A stretch of 64,000 nt of DNA from assembly GCF_035917415.1 (NCBI RefSeq), contig NZ_CP109073.1, positions 310,001 to 374,000 of the forward strand, given 5' to 3'. Source of the stretch: Streptomyces sp. NBC_01803. Its GTDB lineage: Bacteria; Actinomycetota; Actinomycetes; Streptomycetales; Streptomycetaceae. Position 1 is the first letter of the stretch, and each line of letters begins with the position of its first letter. Both the position numbers and the translations under genes were made by a program. This document shows, piece after piece, positions 58,620 to 64,000 of this stretch. The notes beneath the pieces were generated by a model. That model was not told the origin of the DNA. It ran no database searches and saw nothing but the letters and a program-made list of their open reading frames with translations.

Positions 58620-59354
58620 GTGATCAGCGACAGCATGGCCCGGATCCTGCGCGTGCTGCAGCCCACAGAGGGGTCCGACACCATCGCCGACGTTGTCACC
58701 GCGGCCGGCGCCCGGGCCATGGGCGTGGACGGCCTCGCGGTCTCCCTGGTCACCGAGGGCGATCTCGCCGAGCTCCTGTGGTGCTCTGACGCCACGACGC
58801 GCCGCTTCGAGGACCTGCAGTTCACCCTCGGGCAAGGGCCGGGCCCCGACGCGATCCGCACCGGGGCGATGGTGTGGGCACCAGACCTCGCCCAGGTTCC
58901 CTTAGCCCGCTGGCCCGCCCTGGTCATGGAGGCCCCCGCCCTGGACACCCGCGCCGTCTTCTGCTTCCCCATGAGCATCGGCGCCATCAACGTCGGCGTT
59001 CTGACCGCCGTACGCCGCACCCCCGGACCGATGACCGCCCAGCAGACCGACGATGCCACGATCCTGGCCGCCGCGCTCACCGCCCGCTGCCTGGGCAGCA
59101 GCACACCGCAGCCAGGCACCCCGTTCCCGGCGGACTCCCCCCACTCTCTCCAGCACGCGGTGGTCCACCAGGCAACCGGCATGCTCAGCGTCCAACTCGC
59201 CCTGACTCTGCCCCAAGCCCTGCTGCGGCTGCGCGCGCACGCCTACGGCAGCGGGCGTTCCATCACCGACATCTCACAGGACGTGGTGGACCGGCGCCTT
59301 CACCTGGACCCAGGCGGCAACAGCACGCCCCCGACCGCCGAAGACAAGGACTGA
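58620..59354 (+). CDS. GAF-ANTAR regulator 1
   Basis: 244 aa from GTG 58620. GAF domain about residues 20-155 (LAVSLVTEGDLAELLWCSD, FTLGQGPGPDAIRTG), then a C-terminal ANTAR domain (HQATGMLSVQLALTLPQALL, RLRAHAYGSGRSITDISQDV). ANTAR proteins bind paired hairpins in nascent RNA and prevent transcription termination. Middle gene of the STAS-GAF-ANTAR unit. Confidence 0.9.
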   Translation: MISDSMARILRVLQPTEGSDTIADVVTAAGARAMGVDGLAVSLVTEGDLAELLWCSDATTRRFEDLQFTLGQGPGPDAIRTGAMVWAPDLAQVPLARWPALVMEAPALDTRAVFCFPMSIGAINVGVLTAVRRTPGPMTAQQTDDATILAAALTARCLGSSTPQPGTPFPADSPHSLQHAVVHQATGMLSVQLALTLPQALLRLRAHAYGSGRSITDISQDVVDRRLHLDPGGNSTPPTAEDKD

Positions 59355-59359
59355 TCGAC

Positions 59360-60109
59360 ATGACCCGCGAACAGCGCATGACCGAGGTCTTCGTGGAAGT
59401 CGCCGACTCCCTGACCGACGACTTCGACCTCATCGACTTCCTCCAGCAACTCTCGGTGCGCTGCGTGGAACTGCTGAACGTGGCCGCGGTCGGCATCCTG
59501 CTGGCCGACACCCACGGCACCCTGCAGACCATGGCGGCCTCCGACGAGCACACCCGGCTGCTGGAACTCTTCGCCCTGCAACACGACCAGGGCCCCTGCG
59601 TGGACTGCTACCACAGCGGCCAGGCCCGCACCAACATCAGCCTTGCCGACCCCGAAACCACCGCGCGCTGGCCTCAGTTCGTCGCCCGCGCCACGGAAAC
59701 CGGGTTCGTGGCCACCAACGTGATCCCGCTGCGGCTGCGCGGCCGGATCATCGGAGCCCTCGCCCTGTTCCAGACCGACCCCGCCCCCCTCAGCGACCAG
59801 GACATCACCCTGGCCCAAGCCCTCGCGGACATCGCCACCATCGCCATCCTCCAGCAGCGCACCCTGGACCACAGCCAAGTCGAGCGCGCCCAACTCCAGC
59901 ACGCCCTGACCAGCCGCATCGTCCTGGAACAGGTCAAGGGCATCCTCGCGGAACGCTGGCACGTCTCCCTGGACGACGCCTTCGCCACTTTCCGCGGCTA
60001 CGCCCGCGCCCACAACCTCCAGCTCGCCTCGCTGGCCCGCGAGATCGCACGCGGCACCTTTGACACCACTGCGATCCCACACCCCAACCGCACAACATCG
60101 TGGAACTGA
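59360..60109 (+). CDS. GAF-ANTAR regulator 2
   Basis: 249 aa from ATG 59360, 5 bases after the previous stop. GAF domain about residues 25-165, with LFALQHDQGPCVDCYHSGQA around the ligand pocket. The ANTAR helices follow (ALTSRIVLEQVKGILAERWH, VSLDDAFATFRGYARAHNLQ). It differs clearly from its neighbour, so the two may sense different ligands and act on different RNA targets, or form a heterodimer. No target hairpin pair was found nearby. Confidence 0.92.
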   Translation: MTREQRMTEVFVEVADSLTDDFDLIDFLQQLSVRCVELLNVAAVGILLADTHGTLQTMAASDEHTRLLELFALQHDQGPCVDCYHSGQARTNISLADPETTARWPQFVARATETGFVATNVIPLRLRGRIIGALALFQTDPAPLSDQDITLAQALADIATIAILQQRTLDHSQVERAQLQHALTSRIVLEQVKGILAERWHVSLDDAFATFRGYARAHNLQLASLAREIARGTFDTTAIPHPNRTTSWN

Positions 60110-60177
60110 CCGCCCGGCGCACCACAGATGCCGGACAGCAGACGGCGCACCGAGCAGCCGCCAAGGACGGTCAACGC

Positions 60178-60282
60178 ATGAGCGTTCCGAAGGTTCGGAT
60201 ACCCGACTCCACCGACCCGATGCTGGAGCCCGCCCGGAGGGAAGCGGACAGGCTCCTGGCAGAGCTTCGGACCCCTCGTTGA
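60178..60282 (+). CDS. Possible small protein of 34 residues
   Basis: ATG 60178 follows AAGGACGG and encodes MSVPKVRIPDSTDPMLEPAR plus 14 more polar residues before a stop. It could be a short regulator or a fragment. No family is recognised. Confidence 0.25.
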   Translation: MSVPKVRIPDSTDPMLEPARREADRLLAELRTPR

Positions 60283-60420
60283 CGGCGGTCACGCAGCACC
60301 ATCCGGTAGCGCAGGATCGTCTCACCCGTCATCTCGCCGTCCCCCCTCGCCATCCGCCCAGAACAGCAGGCGGACCCCCGCGAGGCCGGCCGGCCTCCGC
60401 GCCCGGGCGCCGATGGCGCC

Positions 60421-60561
60421 GTGCTGGATCCGGCGGGGTACCTGGACCCGCACTCCGCGTCCCGCGCGTTCCCGGAAGAGGTGCGACTGCCCGCCGCCAC
60501 CGCGGCCCTGGCCGGAGCGATGATCCTCATCTCGACGATGCTGTGGCTGACCGCTGACTGA
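60421..60561 (+). CDS. Possible small membrane protein
   Basis: GTG 60421 opens a 46-residue frame ending in one clear membrane helix (AATAALAGAMILISTMLWLT). The ribosome site is weak. The strong terminator that follows directly supports a transcribed unit here. Confidence 0.3.
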   Translation: MLDPAGYLDPHSASRAFPEEVRLPAATAALAGAMILISTMLWLTAD

Positions 60562-60579
60562 CCGCCGGTGAGGGAGCCG

Positions 60580-60619
60580 AGGGCCCCTGCCGCCGTGAAC
60601 GGGGGGCGGCAGGGGCCCT
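60580..60619. terminator. Strong hairpin terminator
   Basis: Perfect fifteen-base arms (60580-60594, AGGGCCCCTGCCGCC, and 60605-60619) with a ten-base loop. It closes the plus-strand transcription unit that includes the ANTAR genes and the possible small membrane protein. Confidence 0.85.
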
Positions 60620-61053
60620 CTCACCCGCACCCGCCCGGCGAAACAGAACCCGGCCCGAGGCGAATCGGGCATCCAGCGGCCTCGCGGTCCGGCCGGCGCG
60701 TTCGTCGTGGTGGAGGGCCACGCCGGGCCGGGGACGCTCACCGTCGCGGGATCGGATCCGATCAATGACAGCCGGTCATGGCGCGGGCGTCGGTCATCTC
60801 CGGCGCGCACCGCGGGTGTGACGGTCTGTAGGTGACTGGCGGACGCGATGTGATACGGGGCACGTGGGCCGCGTCACCTACGAAGCGGGACAGGAGACAC
60901 CCGCGCGGCCGAGGCGGGGCGGGCGGGGAGTGACGAGCCGGGGCTACGAGCCGGGGTCGTAGATCACACCTTTGCCCGGGGGGCCGCCGCTTCGCACACT
61001 GACGAAGCCGCCACGAAGACGGCGTCTCCCCGATGCGAATGAGGTACTCCTTC
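60620..61053. promoter_or_regulatory. Leader region of the transglycosylase-like gene
   Basis: About 430 bases with no supported gene. It should hold the promoter and leader of the gene at 61054. I looked for a c-di-AMP (ydaO) riboswitch, common before actinomycete wall hydrolases, and did not recognise one here. Confidence 0.35.
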
Positions 61054-61653
61054 ATGCCCGCGACCAGCACCCATGGCCTTCGCTCGACCGTGAGCCGCAA
61101 GGTCTCGATGGCCGGCGTCGCCGCCGCAGGCGCTGCCGCCCTGGCTTTCTCGATCATCCCCAGCCCCGCCACCGCCGCCGAGCCGGCGACGACCGAGACC
61201 ACTACCTCCGTGACGTCCACCGCCGAGGCCGACAGCTTCACGCTCAACACGCTCAGCGACGCCATCAGCGGAAAGCGCGCGCCCCTCCAGACCCAGGCGG
61301 CCGAAGCCGACAAGCAGGCCGAGGCCACCTACCCGGACACCCTCGACGGCTGGATCCGCGAGGCCCTGGACATCATGAAGAAGCACGACATCCCCGGCAC
61401 CTACGAGGGCATCCACCGCAACATCATGCGCGAGTCCAGCGGCGACCCCCACGCCATCAACACCTGGGACATCAACGCCATCAACGGCATCCCCTCCAAG
61501 GGACTCCTCCAGGTCATACAGCCCACCTTCGACACCTACCACGTCGACGGCACCGCCAACGACCCCTACGACCCGGTCGCCAACATCGTCGCCGCCTGCA
61601 ACTACGCCGCCGATCGCTACGGCTCCATGGACAACGTCGACAGCGCGTACTGA
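61054..61653 (+). CDS. Exported lytic transglycosylase-like protein
   Basis: 199 aa from ATG 61054; ATG 61033 is possible but less well placed. The signal peptide has a basic start (RSTVSRK), a hydrophobic core (VAAAGAAALAFSII) and a likely cut after ATAA. A spacer of about 50 polar residues leads to an SLT domain (about 100-199). Its catalytic Glu lies in NIMRESSGDP and the family turn is SKGLLQVIQPTFDTYH, ending NYAADRYGS. Such enzymes cut the glycan of peptidoglycan outside the cell. Confidence 0.9.
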   Translation: MPATSTHGLRSTVSRKVSMAGVAAAGAAALAFSIIPSPATAAEPATTETTTSVTSTAEADSFTLNTLSDAISGKRAPLQTQAAEADKQAEATYPDTLDGWIREALDIMKKHDIPGTYEGIHRNIMRESSGDPHAINTWDINAINGIPSKGLLQVIQPTFDTYHVDGTANDPYDPVANIVAACNYAADRYGSMDNVDSAY

Positions 61654-61774
61654 CCGAACCACGGCCAAGCGACTTGACCGCGCACGCCCGCACGCCAGAA
61701 CACGCCCCGCCCCACGGCGGGGCGTTCCGCGTGGCACCGCCGTCACCCCCCGCACCGCTACCGTCCGTCGCAGC

Positions 61775-61814
61775 TCCGTACCTCCGCACCTCCGCACCTC
61801 CGCACCTCCGCACC
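61775..61814. repeat. Eight-base tandem repeat (TCCGCACC)
   Basis: Five copies head to tail, the first with one substitution, downstream of the transglycosylase-like gene. No supported gene crosses it. Confidence 0.8.
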
Positions 61815-61865
61815 CCGCACGCCGCACCTCCGCACGCCGCCGACGCGGAGCGAGCCACCACTCCC

Positions 61866-61942
61866 CCTGCCGGGCACCGCGCCGCCCCAGCCCACGCGGG
61901 GCGAAGCCGCCTCCGGCGGCCGGCGGCGCGGTGCCCGGCAGG
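61866..61942. repeat. Large perfect inverted repeat
   Basis: Perfect 21-base arms (61866-61886 and 61922-61942) around a 35-base loop that can itself fold (GCCGCC...GGCGGC). It is bigger than a normal terminator but could serve as one. Confidence 0.8.
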
Positions 61943-62319
61943 CTCGAAGGGGACCCGGCCGTAGCGGCCGATCAGCGGACGGCGAGCCAGCGGACGAGAT
62001 CCGCACGGAGACCCGCCGGGTGAACCCCGGGACGCTGTGCCCGGCCCACGCCGAGAGCACCACGTCCGGCTCACCCCGAAAGCGGCGGACGCGGTCCACG
62101 CCTCAGCCGCCGCCGGGCGTTCCCGGTGCTGGAGCGCGCGCGGGGAGCGCCACGATCCCGGCGTCCGGATCGGCATCGATCCCCGCGACGGCCCGCAGGC
62201 CGATGCGCGCTGTCCGCCGCGTCCCTTTCGCTCCTTGCGCCGGGTTATCTCCTGGCGTGCCCCCCACACAGCGTGCGTGCCCCATCGCGACCGGTGTGAG
62301 GTAAGTAAAAAATGCTCGC
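61943..62319. other. Intergenic stretch with no confident gene
   Basis: A plus-strand frame near 62,060-62,200 gives protein-like words (LTPKAADAVHASAAAGRSRC, RHDPGVRIGIDPRDG) and may be the relic of a small hypothetical gene. No start or family could be supported. Confidence 0.3.
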
Positions 62320-62489
62320 CAGAGTTTGAAGGAACGGGTAAGGGCTCGCTAGGGTCTGGCGTCGAACCTTCGCGCGGGAGTCCACTCATCCGGGGTGGCT
62401 GTGGAGGTACCGCTGAGTCCGCGTCAGTCGCGGAGCCGGGATCACGTGCGAGACCCGGTAGGCGGTTGAGGAAGAAGGAGCTCGCCCCA
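62320..62489 (+). promoter_or_regulatory. Structured leader of the NlpC/P60 gene, possible riboswitch
   Basis: The 170 bases before GTG 62490 start with an A/T-rich promoter-like piece (about 62,300-62,330) and continue as a G/C-rich leader with several short self-complementary segments. Actinomycete P60 genes often carry c-di-AMP (ydaO-type) riboswitches here. I could not align the consensus by eye. Confidence 0.3.
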
Positions 62490-63542
62490 GTGGCGTCCCA
62501 CCGTCGTCCCAAGCAGCCCAGCCGGGCCCGCGTGACCATTTTCGGCGCCACCGCAGCCGCTACTGTCGCGATCACCTCCCAATCCGCCCAGGCGGAGCCC
62601 GAGCCGACCATCGAAGAGGTGCAGGACGAGGTCGACCGGCTGTACGAGGAGGCCGAGGCGGTCACCGAGGAGTACAACGGGGCGAAGGAGCAGGAGGAGC
62701 AGCTCCAGGCCGAGGTGGACGATCTGCAGGATTCCACCGCGCGTGGCCAGGAGGAGCTGAACGAGCTGCGCTCGGGCGTCGGTTCGGTGGCGTCGGCCCA
62801 GTACCGCAACGGTGGTATCGACCCGTCGCTGCACCTCTTCCTCTCCGCCGACCCCGACGCCTATCTCGACCAGGCGTCCACGCTGGACCAGGTGAGCGGC
62901 AAGCAGGCCGAGACGCTGCGGCTGATCGAGGACCGGCAGCGCAACCTGGACCAGCAGCGCCAGGAGGCCACCGACAAGCTCGCCGAGCTGGAGGAGCTGC
63001 GCGGCCGGCTCAGCGACCAGAAGGAAACGATCCAGGACAAGCTGAACGAGGCGCAGTCGCTCCTCAACCAGCTCACCGAGGAGGAGCAGGCCAGGCTCGC
63101 CGCCCAGGAGCAGGCGGAGGCCGATCGCGCCGCCGAGGCCGCGCGCGCCGACCGTTCCGACGACCGCGCCGACTTCGTCGACGTCCCCGGCTCCTCCCGC
63201 GGCTCGGCGGCGCTCTCCGCCGCCGCCACCAAGCTCGGCTCGCCCTACGTCTGGGGCGCCACCGGCCCCAGCTCCTTCGACTGCTCGGGCCTGACCTCCT
63301 GGGCCTACGCCCAGGCCGGCGTCTCCCTGCCGCGCACCTCGCAGTCCCAGGCCGGCGTCGGCACCCGGGTGGGCATGAGCGAACTCGCCCCCGGCGACCT
63401 GGTGTTCTTCTACAGCGACCTGCACCACGTCGGTCTCTACGCCGGCAACGGCCAGGTGATCCATGCCCCGCGGCCCGGCTCCGTCGTGGAGTACATCTCC
63501 ATCAACGCCATGCCGTTCCAGTTCGGCACGCGGGTCGGCTGA
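62490..63542 (+). CDS. Secreted NlpC/P60 peptidoglycan endopeptidase
   Basis: 350 aa from GTG 62490 with AAGGAG upstream. Signal peptide about residues 1-36 (VTIFGATAAATVAITSQSAQ, cut after AQA). A long coiled coil covers about 38-230 (DEVDRLYEEAEAVTEEYNGA onward), then the NlpC/P60 domain (240-350) with catalytic Cys in SSFDCSGLTSWAY and His in LHHVGLYAG and VIHAPRPG. It resembles RipA/Swl-type hydrolases that cut stem peptides during growth and division. The coiled coil probably controls or localises it. Confidence 0.95.
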   Translation: MASHRRPKQPSRARVTIFGATAAATVAITSQSAQAEPEPTIEEVQDEVDRLYEEAEAVTEEYNGAKEQEEQLQAEVDDLQDSTARGQEELNELRSGVGSVASAQYRNGGIDPSLHLFLSADPDAYLDQASTLDQVSGKQAETLRLIEDRQRNLDQQRQEATDKLAELEELRGRLSDQKETIQDKLNEAQSLLNQLTEEEQARLAAQEQAEADRAAEAARADRSDDRADFVDVPGSSRGSAALSAAATKLGSPYVWGATGPSSFDCSGLTSWAYAQAGVSLPRTSQSQAGVGTRVGMSELAPGDLVFFYSDLHHVGLYAGNGQVIHAPRPGSVVEYISINAMPFQFGTRVG

Positions 63543-63807
63543 CGTCCCGAGTCCCGTGCCCGCCCCGGCCGGGGAACCCCCCGCACAGGGACTTGTCGTC
63601 AGTGCCCGTCGCGGTGGACGTGAAACGGCGCGTACCGCGGTCGAGGCCGAACGGCACGACGGAGCGGCCCCGTTCCGCCACCTCCTTCCGCCGCCCGCCC
63701 GTGGCCGTGGCCGGTCCGGCGAACAGCGTCACGGCCACGGCCGCGCCCCCGGCCACTCCGGACGTGGCCAGGGCCGGCGCCGACCAGGAATGCCCGGCGC
63801 CTGTTCC
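63543..63807. other. Intergenic stretch between convergent genes
   Basis: 265 bases. A minus-strand frame contains a hydrophobic piece (VAGGAAVAVTLFAGPATAT) that looks like a signal peptide, but no full gene could be supported. Confidence 0.3.
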
Positions 63808-64000
63808 TCACTCGTCCAGCGCCTCGACGAGGACGCCAAGGGAGTGGAGCACGCCCGCCCGTTCGTGCTCCGGAATCGATCCGAGCAGTCGGCTGAACCG
63901 CTCCCGTCGCGCGGTCGCCAACTCCTCAGCGGCCCGCTGCCCGGCGGGCGTGAGCCGCAACACGACACCGCGTCCGTCAGCGCGGGCCGAGGATCGCTCC
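63808..64000 (-). CDS. MarR-family regulator (5' end cut by window edge)
   Basis: Stop TGA at 63810-63808. The visible 63 residues include GRGVVLRLTPAGQRAAEELA (end of the MarR wing and dimer helix) and RRERFSRLLGSIPEHERAGV, then LHSLGVLVEALDE. The DNA-binding helix lies beyond the edge. Confidence 0.8.
   Translation of the reverse strand, partial: ERSSARADGRGVVLRLTPAGQRAAEELATARRERFSRLLGSIPEHERAGVLHSLGVLVEALDE

Noticed and set aside
60880..61050. Riboswitch before the transglycosylase-like gene
   Set aside because: No conserved ydaO-type core could be recognised and the leader is short on pairing segments.

Overview
The window is high-GC actinomycete DNA, most likely Streptomyces or a close relative. 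The evidence is strong G/C bias at third codon positions, GAF-ANTAR and SpoIIE-type phosphatase regulators, a GTTCAYC-type PHO box, a catalase-peroxidase beside a Fur-family gene, and modular type I polyketide synthase (PKS) genes. The mix of biosynthetic genes, many broken gene fragments and IS remnants looks more like accessory or chromosome-arm DNA than a conserved core. Genus is not resolved from sequence alone.

1-14.2 kb: one end of a polyketide cluster. A giant minus-strand PKS gene (cut by the left edge) encodes a KSQ-AT-(KR relic)-ACP loading module and a KS-AT-DH-KR-ACP extension module. It lies downstream of a 3-hydroxyacyl-CoA dehydrogenase and a crotonyl-CoA carboxylase/reductase, which supply an alkylmalonyl-CoA extender. 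A TetR regulator is divergent from this operon, and a DHA2-type efflux pump follows, convergent with TetR.

14.5-25.6 kb: a large PAS/GAF/PP2C/ATPase phosphatase, an AraC regulator, a run of four hydrolases (MBL fold and three alpha/beta), an ArsR repressor with a divergent ArsO-like flavoprotein, and a broken MFS transporter. Fragments of carboxymuconolactone decarboxylase, LuxR and ArsR genes lie between them.

25.6-32.6 kb: a high-affinity phosphate uptake region, all on the minus strand: pstB2 and an atypical response regulator preceded by a PHO box, then pstS-pstC-pstA-pstB and a second PstS-like gene.

32.6-44.3 kb: a heptamer tandem repeat and an IS630-like relic, then a compact three-gene terpenoid operon (class I terpene synthase, class II cyclase-like protein, WS/DGAT acyltransferase). 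Next come a phosphotransferase, a glycosyltransferase/HemN-like radical SAM pair, and relics of threonine aldolase, TauD/VioC-like dioxygenase and Gfo/Idh/MocA genes. This part looks like overlapping or eroded specialised-metabolite loci. A Ser/Thr kinase-beta-propeller gene closes it.

44.4-54.3 kb: a LysR/DJ-1 divergent pair; a DUF11 protein divergent from a lamin-tail-domain protein, neither with a visible signal peptide; a small exported protein; and katG divergent from a Fur-family gene.

54.3-64 kb: an IS481 relic with an SDR relic, a GH15 enzyme, relics of a CHAT protease and a LysR gene, an STAS/GAF-ANTAR/GAF-ANTAR regulatory operon, a lytic transglycosylase-like protein, an NlpC/P60 endopeptidase, and the end of a MarR-family gene cut by the right edge. 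No rRNA, tRNA or CRISPR array was seen.
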